Source of the DNA: Bradyrhizobium sp. MOS003
Lineage (GTDB): Bacteria; Pseudomonadota; Alphaproteobacteria; Rhizobiales; Xanthobacteraceae
Direction: 5' to 3'
Assembly (NCBI RefSeq): GCF_003020125.1
Contig: NZ_PYFW01000001.1
Span: 1,054,001 to 1,118,000, forward strand
Length of the DNA: 64,000 nt
A model generated the notes under the pieces. It made no database searches, had not been told where the DNA came from, and saw only the letters and a list, made by a program, of their open reading frames with translations. The translations under genes and the position numbers were made by a program. Below are positions 55,582-64,000 of this stretch, piece by piece. The stretch's first letter is position 1; the number at the start of each line of letters is the position of its first letter.

Positions 55582-56208
55582 ATGACGACAGCAGTCCATA
55601 CCTATGCCAGCGACGTTGCCTTCACCCCCGCTGTGAAGGCGATTCAGGCGCGCAAGGGTTCGCGCGAGGCCTATGGCCGCGTAGAGCAGCGCGGCTGGCG
55701 CACCGAGGTCGATGAAAACCTCGAGGCCTTCCTCACGGACGCAAACAGCTTTTACTTCGCCACCGCATCGGCCGATGGCCAGCCCTATATCCAGCACCGC
55801 GGCGGCCCGAAGGGCTTCCTCAAGATCCTGGACAAGCAGACGCTCGCCTTTGCCGACTATGCCGGCAATCAGCAGTTTATCACCCAGGGCAATCTCTCGG
55901 AGAATCCCAAGGCCTATATCTTCGTGATGGACTACGCCCATCGCCGCCGGGTGAAGCTCTGGGGCGAGGCGCGCGTTGTCGAGGACGACGAAGCGTTGAC
56001 CTCGTCGCTGATGCCGAAGGGCTACCGCGCCCGGCCCGAGCAGGTGATCCTGTTCAAGATCGAAGCCTGGGACACCAACTGCCCGCAGCACATCCCCCAG
56101 AAGTTCGACGCGAGCGATGTCGCCGCGGCGCTGGCGGCGAGGGATGCAAGGATCGCGGAGCTGGAGGCAGAGGTGGCGGCGTTGAAGGGAGAGAAGGCGG
56201 CGGGCTGA
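55582..56208 (+). CDS. Pyridoxamine 5'-phosphate oxidase-family flavin protein
   Basis: A 208-residue protein with a split-barrel FMN-binding fold. FYFATASADGQPYIQHRGGP and LAFADYAGNQQFITQGNLSE are typical of the PNPOx-like family, and YIFVMDYAHRRRVKLWGEAR continues the barrel. The tail (about 180-205) is a predicted coiled coil (ARIAELEAEVAALKGEK). AGGAG before the ATG fixes the start. The real substrate is unknown; it is unlikely to be true pyridoxine oxidase. It is probably controlled by the divergent LysR protein. Confidence 0.82.
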   Translation: MTTAVHTYASDVAFTPAVKAIQARKGSREAYGRVEQRGWRTEVDENLEAFLTDANSFYFATASADGQPYIQHRGGPKGFLKILDKQTLAFADYAGNQQFITQGNLSENPKAYIFVMDYAHRRRVKLWGEARVVEDDEALTSSLMPKGYRARPEQVILFKIEAWDTNCPQHIPQKFDASDVAAALAARDARIAELEAEVAALKGEKAAG

Positions 56209-56309
56209 GCGGCCTTCTCAGCCTATCCCCGAATCCACTGGTGTCATGCACCGCAAAGGCGGGGCATCCAGCACGCCGCGCCCTGTCGGTCAATAACGAC
56301 TGCCTCGGA

Positions 56310-56344
56310 GTACTGGATCGTCCGCCTTCGCGGACGAGGACAGC
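56310..56344. repeat. Short hairpin repeat
   Basis: GTACTGGATCGTCCGCCTTC leads into a hairpin CGTCCGC / GCGGACG and ends CGAGGACAGC. It resembles dispersed elements of Bradyrhizobium, but no second copy was found in this window. It lies between convergent genes. Confidence 0.4.
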
Positions 56345-56350
56345 TCCGAA

Positions 56351-57082
56351 CTAAAGCACGCTCTCGCCTTCATGCTGGAAGCCGAGATAGCTCGCCGCGA
56401 CCCGCTCGTTCGCCGCGATGTCGCTCGCCTTGCCGCTAAGCACGAACTCGCCGAGTTCCATCACGTAAGCCTGGTCCGCGATCTTTAGCGCGGCCTGCGC
56501 ATTCTGCTCGACCAGCAGCACGGAGACGCCGGCGGTGCGCAGCTCGGTGACGATGCGGAAGATGTCGGCGACGATGATCGGGGCGAGGCCGAGGCTCGGC
56601 TCGTCCAGCATCAGGAGCTTTGGCGCGCCCATCAGCGCGCGGCCCATCGCCAGCATCTGCTGCTCGCCGCCGGAGAGCGTGCCGGCCAACTGCTTGCGCC
56701 GCTCCTTCAATCGCGGAAACAGCGTGTAGACGCGCTCCATCGAGGTCTTCGCCTTGCTCCGCTCGATCCGGAAAGCGCCGAGCTCGAGGTTGTCCTCGAC
56801 ATTCATGGTCACGAACAATTCGCGGTGCTCAGGCACGAGGCCGAGCCCCATCGCGACGCGGTCCTCGATGTCGAGCCGGGCGAGATCCTGCCCCGCAAAG
56901 GCGACGCGGCCTTTCAGCGGCAGGATGCCCATGATGGCGGACAGCAGCGTGGTCTTGCCGGCGCCGTTGGCGCCGACGATCGTGACGATCTGGTTCTGGC
57001 CGACATCGAGCGAGACCGAGCGTACCGCCTCGACCTTGCCATAGGCGACGTGGGCGTCGGTGACGGACAACAGCGCGCTCAT
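56351..57082 (-). CDS. livF: Branched-chain-type ABC transporter ATP-binding protein LivF
   Basis: A 243-residue ATPase. Walker A is GANGAGKTTLLSAIMG near residue 36, the signature is TLSGGEQQMLAMGRALM and Walker B LLMLDEPSLGLAP. The family-specific VPEHRELFVTMNVEDNLELG is present. It is the last gene of the transporter operon and overlaps the LivM-LivG fusion gene by four bases (ATGA). Together they import a carboxylic acid or amino acid; aromatic acids are likely from context. No other gene follows on this strand before the repeat. Confidence 0.9.
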   Translation of the reverse strand: MSALLSVTDAHVAYGKVEAVRSVSLDVGQNQIVTIVGANGAGKTTLLSAIMGILPLKGRVAFAGQDLARLDIEDRVAMGLGLVPEHRELFVTMNVEDNLELGAFRIERSKAKTSMERVYTLFPRLKERRKQLAGTLSGGEQQMLAMGRALMGAPKLLMLDEPSLGLAPIIVADIFRIVTELRTAGVSVLLVEQNAQAALKIADQAYVMELGEFVLSGKASDIAANERVAASYLGFQHEGESVL

Positions 57083-58848
57083 GCCGCCACTCCGAGATAG
57101 GCCTTGATCACTTCGGGATTGGTCTTGATCGTGGCGGGCGTGCCCTCCGCGATCTTGGTGCCGAAATCGAGCACCACGATGCGGTCGGCGAGGTTCATCA
57201 CGAAGCCCATGTCGTGCTCGACCAGGAGCACGCTCATACCGCCGTCGCGCAAGTCGCGCAGCAGCTTGGCGAGCTGCTGCTTCTCCATGTGGCGCAGGCC
57301 GGCGGCCGGTTCGTCGAGCAGCAGCAGCATCGGATCGACGCAGAGCGCCCGGGCGATCTCGACGATGCGCTGCTGGCCCAGCGAGAGCGAGCCCGCGAGC
57401 TGATGCATCTGGTCGGCGAGGCCGACGCGTTCGATCTGGCGCGCGGCTTCCGCGAGCAATCTGGCCTCGTCGGCGCGGTCGAGCCGCAGCATCGAGGCGA
57501 TCGGCCCGGAATGACCGCGCAGATGCGCGCCGATCGCGACGTTCTCGAGCACGGTCATGTCAGGGACCAGCTTCACATGCTGGAAGGTCCTGCTGATGCC
57601 GAGCTTGACGATCTCCTGCGGCGGCGCGTTGTCGACCTTCTTGCCCAGCACCGAGACCGAGCCTGACGTGGCCGACAGCACGCCGGTGATCAGGTTGAAG
57701 GTCGTGCTCTTGCCGGCGCCGTTCGGGCCGATCAGCGCGACGATCTCGCGGGCCTGGACGTCGAAGGAGACGTTGTTGACCGCGACCACGCCGCCGAACT
57801 GTTTTCGCGCCTTGTCGACCTGGAGCAGGATGCCGGACTGGCCGGGCGCGCGGGGACGCTGCTCGAGCTTCAGCGAGGTGTCCGGCTTCTTGCCACTGGT
57901 CCGCTCCGGCAGGAACGACATCAGCCAGGGCCAAAGGCCGCCGGGTGCAAGTTGCAGCAGTGCTACCAGCATGATGCCGAACACGATGGTCTCGACCTGC
58001 CCGGAGCCGGGCAGGATCAGCGGCAGATAGCTCTGCAGCACCTCTTTCAGCACCACGACGATCGCCGCGCCGAGCACGCCGCCCCAGACATAGCCGGCGC
58101 CGCCGACCACCGCGATGAAGAGATACTCGATGCCGGCCTGCGCGCCGAACGGCGTCGGGTTCACCGCGCGCTGGAGATGCGCGTAGAGCCAGCCCGAGAG
58201 CCCGGCGAGCACCGCGGCATGGATGAACACCAGCAATTTGGCGCGCGGCGTGTGCACGCCGAATGCCTCCGCCGCGACATGGCCGCGCCGGAGCGCGCGG
58301 ATGGCGCGGCCGGTGCGGGAATCCAGCAGGTTCATGGTCAGCAGGGCCGAGACGATCACCGCGACCCAGATCGCGTAATAGATCGAACCGGGCGAGAGCA
58401 TCTTGAACGTGCCGATCGACAGCGGCGGAATCGCCGAGATACCGTCGTTACGGCCGAGAAACTCCAGCTTGCTGAAGAGATAGAATAAGCCGAGCCCCCA
58501 GGCGAGCGTGCCGAGCGGCAGATAATGGCCGGAGAGGCGCACGGTGATCAGCCCGAGCAGCACCGCCAGCGATCCGCTGACTACAAGCGACAGCGGCAGC
58601 GTCAGCCACGGCGACAGGCCGTAGGCCGTCGACAGCACCGCGGTGGTGTAGGCGCCGAAGCCGACGAAGGCTGCCTGTCCGAACGAGGTCAGGCCGCCGA
58701 CGCCGGTCAGCAGCACGAGGCCCATCGCGACGAGGGCCGCAAGGCCGATATTGTCGAGCAGCACGATCCAGAACGGCGGCATGCCCGGGACGAACGGAAT
58801 CGCGGCCATGACGAGTGCGAAGACGATGATGGGAAGGCGGCCCTGCAT
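57079..58848 (-). CDS. LivM-LivG fusion: ABC permease plus ATP-binding protein
   Basis: A 589-residue fusion. The N-terminal part (about 1-310) is a LivM-type permease with eight or more membrane segments and the motif [17 protein letters not shown] hydrophilic linker (about 310-345) leads to a LivG-type ATPase with Walker [15 protein letters not shown], the LivG-specific signature [16 protein letters not shown] and Walker [12 protein letters not shown]. In the typical Liv system these are separate proteins. The reading frame is continuous across the join. It is downstream of livH (8 bp gap) and coupled to livF by overlap. Confidence 0.9.
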   Translation of the reverse strand: MQGRLPIIVFALVMAAIPFVPGMPPFWIVLLDNIGLAALVAMGLVLLTGVGGLTSFGQAAFVGFGAYTTAVLSTAYGLSPWLTLPLSLVVSGSLAVLLGLITVRLSGHYLPLGTLAWGLGLFYLFSKLEFLGRNDGISAIPPLSIGTFKMLSPGSIYYAIWVAVIVSALLTMNLLDSRTGRAIRALRRGHVAAEAFGVHTPRAKLLVFIHAAVLAGLSGWLYAHLQRAVNPTPFGAQAGIEYLFIAVVGGAGYVWGGVLGAAIVVVLKEVLQSYLPLILPGSGQVETIVFGIMLVALLQLAPGGLWPWLMSFLPERTSGKKPDTSLKLEQRPRAPGQSGILLQVDKARKQFGGVVAVNNVSFDVQAREIVALIGPNGAGKSTTFNLITGVLSATSGSVSVLGKKVDNAPPQEIVKLGISRTFQHVKLVPDMTVLENVAIGAHLRGHSGPIASMLRLDRADEARLLAEAARQIERVGLADQMHQLAGSLSLGQQRIVEIARALCVDPMLLLLDEPAAGLRHMEKQQLAKLLRDLRDGGMSVLLVEHDMGFVMNLADRIVVLDFGTKIAEGTPATIKTNPEVIKAYLGVAA

Positions 58849-58856
58849 CTTAAGCC

Positions 58857-59897
58857 TCAGTCCTTCTCTTCTTCGACGGCGGGCGCAGCGAGCGAACGCA
58901 GCAGCAGCACGGGGATCAGCAGCATGAAAACGATCACCTCCTTGTAGTTGGAGGCATAGAAGGACGAGAACGCCTCGACGAGGCCGACGACCAGCGCCGC
59001 GACGGCGGTGAGGGGATAGCTGACGAGGCCGCCGATGATCGCGGCGACGAAGCCCTTCAGGCCGATCAGGAAGCCTGAGTCATAGTACAGCGTCGTGATC
59101 GGCACGATCATGATGCCCGACAACGCGCCGATGACGGAGGCCAGCAGGAAGGCGATCTGTCCCGAAAGCGTGGTACGGATGCCGACGAGCCGTGCTCCCA
59201 ACCGGTTCACGGCGGTCGCGCGCAGCGCTTTGCCGTAGAGCGTCAGGCCGAAGAACAGCCAGAGCGCGACGATGAAGGCGATGGTGATGCTGTAGACGGT
59301 GAGGCTCTGGCCGGTGAAGCGCAGCGAGCCCGCCGTGAACCCGCCGGACAGCACCGCGGGTCCGCGCTGGCCTTCGGCGCCGAAGAACAGAAGGCCGAGG
59401 CCCTGCAGCGCCAGATGGACGCCGACGGATGCGATCAGCAGCACCAGCACGGAGGTGTGTGCCAGCGGCTGGAATGCGACGCGGTAGAGATAGAGGCCGA
59501 TCATCGCCACGATCACCAGCGACAGCGCGATCGAGACCGCGACCGGCGGCTTCTGGGCGGCGAAGTACACGGTCAGCGCCAGCACGATGGCCGGCAGCAC
59601 GATATTGGTGAGGGCGCTGCGGACGATCAGGCGGCCATGCAGCGCCTTGCGCGCGACGAACAGGTCGAAAGCGAATGCGCCGATGCCCAGCGCCAGCGCG
59701 AGCTTGGCGGTGCCCGGCATCTGGCCTGCGGCCAGCGAGGCATAGGTCAGCGCGCCGTAGGTGACGAATTCGCCCTGGGGAATGAGGATGACGCGGGTAA
59801 CGGCGAACACCAGCACCAGCGCCAGGCCGAGCAGCGCATAGATCGCGCCATTGGTGATGCCGTCCTGTACCAGGAACAGCATGATGGTGGTATTCAA
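58857..59897 (-). CDS. livH: Branched-chain-type ABC transporter permease LivH
   Basis: A 346-residue inner-membrane permease with about nine hydrophobic segments. The N-terminal DGITNGAIYALLGLALVLVF and the coupling segment TAVNRLGARLVGIRTTL (EAA-type loop contacting the ATPase) are typical of LivH; it is somewhat longer than the usual 290-310 residues because of extra N-terminal helices. It begins the livH-livMG-livF operon. The 177-bp region to the divergent marR-type gene holds two candidate MarR operators. Confidence 0.88.
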   Translation of the reverse strand: MNTTIMLFLVQDGITNGAIYALLGLALVLVFAVTRVILIPQGEFVTYGALTYASLAAGQMPGTAKLALALGIGAFAFDLFVARKALHGRLIVRSALTNIVLPAIVLALTVYFAAQKPPVAVSIALSLVIVAMIGLYLYRVAFQPLAHTSVLVLLIASVGVHLALQGLGLLFFGAEGQRGPAVLSGGFTAGSLRFTGQSLTVYSITIAFIVALWLFFGLTLYGKALRATAVNRLGARLVGIRTTLSGQIAFLLASVIGALSGIMIVPITTLYYDSGFLIGLKGFVAAIIGGLVSYPLTAVAALVVGLVEAFSSFYASNYKEVIVFMLLIPVLLLRSLAAPAVEEEKD

Positions 59898-59988
59898 GAC
59901 CGGACGCTCCCCCTTAAGATAACGGACCGGTCCCCCCGATTGCGGTGGACGGTCTGCTCACAGCCATTGAAAAACGCTGACGATATTT

Positions 59989-60019
59989 GATATGGTCCAT
60001 AACAATTATCAAATATAAC
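59989..60019. promoter_or_regulatory. Paired candidate MarR operators in livH-marR divergent promoter
   Basis: Two neighbouring 15-bp sites: GATAT-GGTCC-ATAAC (59989-60003) and ATTAT-CAAAT-ATAAC (60005-60019, read on the other strand as GTTAT-ATTTG-ATAAT). The outer sequence also forms a perfect 10-bp inverted repeat, ATATTTGATA and TATCAAATAT (59983-60016). The region is strikingly AT-rich compared with its surroundings. Confidence 0.65.
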
Positions 60020-60074
60020 ATCAAGGGCGGGGAACGATCCCTCCCGAACTTAGCGGGATTACGAGCACGAGGCG

Positions 60075-60608
60075 ATGACCGTTTCCAAAGCCGCCGAAAA
60101 GTCCTCCGATAAGCCGGCCGACACGGCCAAGGGCCGCAAGGACGCGGCCGAGCTGCAAGGTCAGGGGGCCGGCGAAGCGCTTCAGCTCGGCGAGCTCTCG
60201 GAGCAGCTCGGCTACGTGCTGAAGCGGGCGCAGCTCAAGGTGTTCGAGAACTTCCTGCGCTGCATGGCCTCGCTCCAGCTCACGCCGGCGCAGTTCTCCG
60301 TGCTGCTGCTGGTCGAGAAGAACCCGGGCCGTAATCAGACCGAGATCGCCTCCACCCTCGGCATCCTTAGGCCGAACTTTGTCGCCATGCTCGACAATCT
60401 CGAGAGCCGCGACCTTTGCGCGCGGATCCGCTCCACCAACGACCGCCGCTCGCACATCCTGGTGTTGACCGACAAGGGCAAGGCGGTGCTGGCCCGCGCC
60501 AAGAAGCTCGTCGCCACCAAGCACGAGGCCCGGCTGAACGAGCTGCTCGGGCAGGCCAACCGTGAAGCCCTGATCGCGATGCTCGCGAAGGTCGCGAACG
60601 AGTTTTGA
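60075..60608 (+). CDS. MarR family transcriptional regulator
   Basis: A 177-residue regulator. A charged N-terminal extension of about 40 residues (Ala/Lys/Asp/Glu-rich) precedes a MarR-type winged helix: LTPAQFSVLLLVEKNPGRNQ, TEIASTLGILRPNFVAMLDN and the wing RIRSTNDRRSHILVLTDKGK. The context (Liv transporter, feruloyl-CoA synthase, crotonase, pobA) resembles that of CouR, the MarR repressor of p-coumarate genes in Rhodopseudomonas palustris that releases DNA on binding p-coumaroyl-CoA. Orthology is inference. It likely represses itself and livH through the adjacent sites and perhaps the operons at 48.6 and 52.5 kb. Confidence 0.85.
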   Translation: MTVSKAAEKSSDKPADTAKGRKDAAELQGQGAGEALQLGELSEQLGYVLKRAQLKVFENFLRCMASLQLTPAQFSVLLLVEKNPGRNQTEIASTLGILRPNFVAMLDNLESRDLCARIRSTNDRRSHILVLTDKGKAVLARAKKLVATKHEARLNELLGQANREALIAMLAKVANEF

Positions 60609-60627
60609 GGAAGGCGTTCTACGACCC

Positions 60628-60700
60628 CGTCATGCCCGGGCTTCTACGTTCTTCGTGCAGTGAGAAGGCGTGGATGGCCGGGACAAGCCCGGCCATGACG
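60628..60700. repeat. Dispersed palindromic repeat, family 1 (copy 3)
   Basis: It begins CGTCATGCCCGGGCTT and ends GACAAGCCCGGCCATGACG. It is shorter than the copies at 1943 and 6138. It separates the convergent marR-type and glycerate kinase genes. Confidence 0.78.
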
Positions 60701-60717
60701 GCAGAGATATCTCGGCC

Positions 60718-62001
60718 TCAATCCACCAGGATCACCCGGATATCATTCACGTTCGTGAGTGTGGGGCCGGGCTGCAGCAAGTCGCCCGTCGCCTCGAAGA
60801 ACGTCGTGGCGTCGTTGTTGTCCAGGTACGCTTGCGGCTGGAGCCCCTGCGCCTTCATCTTTGCGAATGTCGTCGCATCGATCAGCGCGCCGGCGGGGTC
60901 GGTGGGATGGCCGGCGCCGCCGTCGGCGCCGTCGGTGTCGCCGGCCAACGCCGAAACATCAGGCGTGTCCTGCAGCAGGGCGGCCAGCGCCAGCGCGTAT
61001 TCCTGGTTCGGTCCGCCGCGCCCATGGCCGCGCACGGTGACCGTGAGCTCGCCGCCGGAGAGGATTGCGAGGCGCTTGCCTTGCGCGCGCGCTTGCAGCG
61101 CCAGCCTGGCGTGATCGGCGGCCACCTCGCGCGCCTCGCCTTCGAGATCGGCGCCGAGGTCGATGGTCTCGTAACCGGAGGCGCGCGCGAGCTTCACCGC
61201 GGCGTCGAGCGACTGCTTCGGTCGCGCAATCAATTCGAAATGCGCGCGGGCGAAGGCGGCATCGCCGGGCTTGCAGCTTTCGTTGGCGGGATCGTCGAGC
61301 GCGCGGCGCACGGCATCGTCGATGTCGAGCCTGTATTTCGCGACGATGGAGCGCGCATCGGTCAGCGTGGTCGGATCAGGCACGGTGGGACCGGAGGCGA
61401 TCGCGGAGGGATCGTCATGCGGCACGTCGGAGATCGCGAGCGTCACGATCTCCGCGGCATTCCTGCCGGCACGCGCGAGGCGGCCGCCCTTGATCCGCGA
61501 CAGATGTTTCCTGACGACGTTCATCTCGCCGATCGGCGCGCCCGAGCGGAGCAGCGCCTTGTTGACCGCCTGCTTCTGCGCGAAGCTGATGCCCTCGCTG
61601 GGTGCGATCCAGTTCGCCGAGCCGCCGCCGGTTAGCAGCACCAGCAGCAGATCGTCAGGGCCGGCTTCGCCCGCAAGCGCGAGCGTATCGGCCGCGCCCT
61701 TGAGGCCAGCTTCATCCGGCACGGGATGCCCGGCCTCGACCACGCGGATGCGGCGCGTCGGCACGCCGTAGCCGTGGCGCGTGGTGGCAATGCCGGCCAC
61801 GCGTTCCGGTGCGAGCTGCAGCGTATCGAGATAGTGCCGTTCGGCCGCCGCGGCCATGGCGGCTGCGCCCTTGCCGGCGGCCAGGCAGATCACGCGTCCT
61901 TTCGGCGCCGGCCGCAAGTGCGGCGCCAGCACCACATTGGGATGGGCGGCGGCAACGGCGGCGTCGTACAGCGCGCGGAGCAGGGGACGGCGGTCGGTCA
62001 T
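60718..62001 (-). CDS. Glycerate 2-kinase (MOFRL / DUF4147 type)
   Basis: A 427-residue type 2 glycerate kinase. The N-terminal DUF4147 domain contains ICLAAGKGAAAMAAAAE, then VLLTGGGSANWIAPSEG, the phosphate-binding Gly-rich loop, and MNVVRKHLSRIKGGRLAR. The C-terminal MOFRL domain reads ILSGGELTVTVRGHGRGGPN followed by ALAGDTDGADGG. It phosphorylates D-glycerate to 2-phosphoglycerate, as in hydroxypyruvate or tartrate metabolism. ATG at 62001 follows GAAGG with an eight-base spacer; the longer reading adds 37 unlike residues. It lies downstream of the binding-protein gene across a terminator. Confidence 0.86.
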   Translation of the reverse strand: MTDRRPLLRALYDAAVAAAHPNVVLAPHLRPAPKGRVICLAAGKGAAAMAAAAERHYLDTLQLAPERVAGIATTRHGYGVPTRRIRVVEAGHPVPDEAGLKGAADTLALAGEAGPDDLLLVLLTGGGSANWIAPSEGISFAQKQAVNKALLRSGAPIGEMNVVRKHLSRIKGGRLARAGRNAAEIVTLAISDVPHDDPSAIASGPTVPDPTTLTDARSIVAKYRLDIDDAVRRALDDPANESCKPGDAAFARAHFELIARPKQSLDAAVKLARASGYETIDLGADLEGEAREVAADHARLALQARAQGKRLAILSGGELTVTVRGHGRGGPNQEYALALAALLQDTPDVSALAGDTDGADGGAGHPTDPAGALIDATTFAKMKAQGLQPQAYLDNNDATTFFEATGDLLQPGPTLTNVNDIRVILVD

Positions 62002-62140
62002 CACGATGGCCTTCGGCAGACGAAAGAAACCGGCGGCCTTTGCCGCCGTCCACCTGCCTACCGCATCGGGCGCCAAAGCGTAAGCGGGCTTTGCCGTCAT
62101 TCGATTGTGCAATCGCGTGATGACAATCGGCGGCCACGCA

Positions 62141-62172
62141 AAAGCCCCCTGCGAGGTCTCGCAGGGGGCTTT
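62141..62172. terminator. Intrinsic terminator after substrate-binding protein gene
   Basis: Stem AAAGCCCCCTGCGA / TCGCAGGGGGCTTT (14 bp, loop GGTC) lies 22 bp past the stop of the 62195-63424 minus-strand gene. The T residues are part of the stem end. Confidence 0.85.
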
Positions 62173-62194
62173 CCGTGGTCAAATCGTCAGGCGG

Positions 62195-63424
62195 TTAGCC
62201 GCCGACGTCGGCGCTGATCACGTCGCCGAACAGGTCCCAGCGCTCGCCCTTGAAGCGCTGAAGCTGCAGCGAGCTGATCGGCGCGAAGTCGGTCGCCGAC
62301 GTGTTGATCTTGATGCCGGGCAGCAGCACCTCGGTGCGGAAGTCCTTCAGGCTGGCGGCCTGCTTCATGACGTTCGCGCGCGTGAGGTCGTCGCCGCAGT
62401 TCTTGAGCACCTGGACCAGTGTCTGCGCGACGCCGTACCCGACGATCGTGCCTCCATCGGTCTTGTCGCCCTCGGGGAAGTATTTCGTCATGAAGTCGAC
62501 GAAGCCCTTCATGCCGGCGTCGTTCGCCCATTGGGTGTCCGTTGTGTCCTTCAGATAGGCCGCAGAGATGATGCCTTGCGCGTTGTCGAACCCTGCCGGC
62601 TTGATCACGCTGCCGACCGAGGCCGAGACGTTGTTGAGGAAATGAGTCGGTTTCCAGCCGATCTCGGCGTTCTTCTTGATCGCCTGTGCGGCGAATTTCG
62701 GCGTGGTGATGTTGACGAAGACGTCGGCACCCGTCGCCTTCAGCTTGACGATGTGGTTGTCGATGGTCGGCTCCGACGTCTCGTAGCTCTCCTCGGCCAC
62801 GATCATGGTCGCGGCTTTGGCGCCGAGCCCGTCCTTCAGTCCCTTGAGATAGTCCTTGCCGTAGTCGTCGTTCTGAAACAGAACGGCGATCTTGGCGTTC
62901 GGCATCTCCTTCAGGATGTACTTTGCGTAGATCTGGGTTTCGCTCTGGTAGTTGGGCTGCCAGCCCATGGTCCACGGGAAGTCCTTCGGATCGTTCCACT
63001 TGGTGGCGCCGGTGGCGACGAACAATTGCGGCACCTTCTTCGAGTTCATGTATTTCTGGATCGCCGAGTTCGGCGGCGTGCCGAGCGAGTTGAAGATCAA
63101 CAGCACCTCGTCGCTCTCGACCAGCTTGCGCGCCTGTTCCACGGTCTTCGGCGGCGAGTAGCCGTCGTCGTAGGAGATGAAGTTGATCTTGCGGCCGTTG
63201 ATGCCGCCCTCCTCGTTGATCTTCTTGAAATAGGCGGCTTCGGTCCGCCCGATGATGCCGTAGGCGGAGGCTGGTCCGCTGTAGGGCATGATGTTGCCGA
63301 TCTTGATCTCGGTATCGGTCGCGCCGGTATCGTATTTCTTCTGGGCCGATGCAGTTGAGGCCGAGGCCGCAATGAGCGCAAGCGCCAGTGACGCGGCCGC
63401 AAGTTTGCCGGTGACAGCGGGCAT
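62195..63424 (-). CDS. Branched-chain-type ABC substrate-binding protein
   Basis: A 409-residue periplasmic protein. The signal peptide (MPAVTGKLAAASLALALIAA, cleaved after SAQ) is followed by IKIGNIMPYSGPASAYGIIG and RTEAAYFKKINEEGGINGRK, the Liv type I binding fold. The end LQRFKGERWDLFGDVISADVG is nearly duplicated in the neighbouring gene at 63666. GGGAG lies before the ATG. It is bounded by terminators on both sides, so it is transcribed alone, and probably shares the LivH-LivMG-LivF transporter. Related proteins of Rhodopseudomonas bind aromatic acids, which fits the locus; the ligand is not proved. Confidence 0.87.
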   Translation of the reverse strand: MPAVTGKLAAASLALALIAASASTASAQKKYDTGATDTEIKIGNIMPYSGPASAYGIIGRTEAAYFKKINEEGGINGRKINFISYDDGYSPPKTVEQARKLVESDEVLLIFNSLGTPPNSAIQKYMNSKKVPQLFVATGATKWNDPKDFPWTMGWQPNYQSETQIYAKYILKEMPNAKIAVLFQNDDYGKDYLKGLKDGLGAKAATMIVAEESYETSEPTIDNHIVKLKATGADVFVNITTPKFAAQAIKKNAEIGWKPTHFLNNVSASVGSVIKPAGFDNAQGIISAAYLKDTTDTQWANDAGMKGFVDFMTKYFPEGDKTDGGTIVGYGVAQTLVQVLKNCGDDLTRANVMKQAASLKDFRTEVLLPGIKINTSATDFAPISSLQLQRFKGERWDLFGDVISADVGG

Positions 63425-63531
63425 TCCTATCTCCCTATTTTCTTTGGTGTGTGTGCGCCCCTTTTCTTGTCTCGGTTTTTTTGGCGACGCTGCCGCAATT
63501 CAATACGATTTGGCCGATGCCTTCAACAGAA

Positions 63532-63558
63532 AGCCCCCGCGACGGCGTCGCGGGGGCT
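63532..63558. terminator. Hairpin terminator between tandem binding-protein genes
   Basis: Stem AGCCCCCGCGAC / GTCGCGGGGGCT (12 bp, loop GGC) lies about 105 bp past the stop of the 63666 gene and 105 bp before the start of the next. It should end transcripts of the upstream, window-edge gene. Confidence 0.75.
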
Positions 63559-63665
63559 GCTTCTTTAGTAGTCAAGGGCGCCGCCGGTCCCGTGTGCGAC
63601 TGCGAGAAGGTCCGGCTGTCTTGAGTTGCTTAACCGATCCCTGGGCGATTTTGAGTTGCGCTGCC

Positions 63666-64000
63666 TCAGTGGCCCATCTCGCTGGAGATGATGTCGCCGA
63701 ACAGCTCCCATTTCCGGCCCTTGAAGCGCATCATCTGCAACTGTTCGATCGGGGCGAAATTGTCGGCTGCGGTGTTGATCCTGATGCCGGGTAGCAGCGT
63801 GTCGGGCTCGAAATCCTTCAAGGACGCTGCCTGCTTCATGACGTTCTCGCGGGTGAGGTCGTCGCCGCACATCTGCAGCACCTTCACCATGGTTTGAGCT
63901 GCGGCATAGCCGAACACGACGCCGGCGTCGAGCTTGTTGGCCTTGGGATCGTATTGGGCGACGAAGTTGTAGAACTTCTTCATGCCGTCGTCGGCATTCC
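63666..64000 (-). CDS. Branched-chain-type ABC substrate-binding protein (5' end outside window)
   Basis: Only the C-terminal 110 or so residues are in the window; the reading frame is open to the right edge, so the Met near 63983 is internal. The sequence CGDDLTRENVMKQAASLKDF followed by LLPGIRINTAADNFAPIEQL and KWELFGDIISSEMGH is closely similar to the 62195 protein over the same region. The two are tandem paralogues in the same orientation, so a local duplication is likely. The partner transporter and ligand are presumably those of the neighbouring Liv genes, with possible divergence in specificity. Confidence 0.87.
   Translation of the reverse strand, partial: NADDGMKKFYNFVAQYDPKANKLDAGVVFGYAAAQTMVKVLQMCGDDLTRENVMKQAASLKDFEPDTLLPGIRINTAADNFAPIEQLQMMRFKGRKWELFGDIISSEMGH

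Overview
The window reads as a chromosomal stretch from a Bradyrhizobium-like alphaproteobacterium. This is inferred from the very GC-rich protein-coding DNA, an mbfA-type iron exporter behind a perfect Irr box, many branched-chain-type (Liv) substrate-binding proteins, and several families of short dispersed palindromic repeats of the kind common in Bradyrhizobium and Rhodopseudomonas. No species can be named from sequence reading alone. There are no insertion sequences, phage genes, CRISPR arrays or rRNAs.

Region 1 (1-12.2 kb) holds the 5' part of mbfA with its iron-control element, then mostly minus-strand small-molecule metabolism: an epoxide-hydrolase-like protein, two metallo-beta-lactamase (MBL) fold hydrolases, a glutathione S-transferase (GST), a fumarylacetoacetate-hydrolase-family protein, two SDR enzymes, CvpA, a GMC oxidoreductase and a coniferyl-aldehyde-type dehydrogenase. 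Region 2 (12.2-19.9 kb) has the initiator tRNA with its own terminator, dusA, a large zinc-ribbon/cyclase/ATPase/TPR signalling protein, an OpgC-type membrane protein and a DUF2059 exported protein. Region 3 (19.8-32.1 kb) has a three-gene HlyD/RbbA-like/permease efflux operon, a Liv-type binding protein divergent from an acyl-CoA synthetase, an MDR oxidoreductase, a zinc-ribbon MBL protein, a MetX-like hydrolase and a fatty acid desaturase. Region 4 (32.3-43.3 kb) has a receiver-EAL protein, two YafY/WYL regulators each divergent from a GST-type gene with its own palindromic operator, a MloK1-type cyclic-nucleotide-gated potassium channel and a TAXI-family binding protein.

Region 5 (43.4-64 kb) is the most coherent functional block and looks like uptake and catabolism of hydroxycinnamates or related lignin-derived aromatics. 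A crotonase, feruloyl-CoA synthase, SDR dehydrogenase, 4-hydroxybenzoyl-CoA-type thioesterase and Liv-type binding protein form one operon. A DctPQM TRAP transporter plus a DUF3237 protein is divergent from pobA (4-hydroxybenzoate 3-monooxygenase). A Liv ABC transporter with a fused LivM-LivG polypeptide is divergent from a MarR regulator and is followed by two tandem paralogous binding proteins. Together these could activate the acid to its CoA ester, shorten the side chain, release 4-hydroxybenzoate-type acids and hydroxylate them to protocatechuate.

The most interesting new signal is a 15-bp inverted-repeat motif, GTTAT-N5-ATAAC or ATAAT. It sits upstream of the crotonase/feruloyl-CoA synthase operon, between the TRAP genes and pobA, and (as two neighbouring copies) between livH and the MarR gene. 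It is a good candidate for a local MarR regulon. A second is a pair of 24-bp palindromes, matching at 20 of 24 positions, that bracket a small unrecognised ORF between a YafY regulator and a GST-like gene. No wholly unprecedented system was found; the novelty lies mainly in regulatory wiring.
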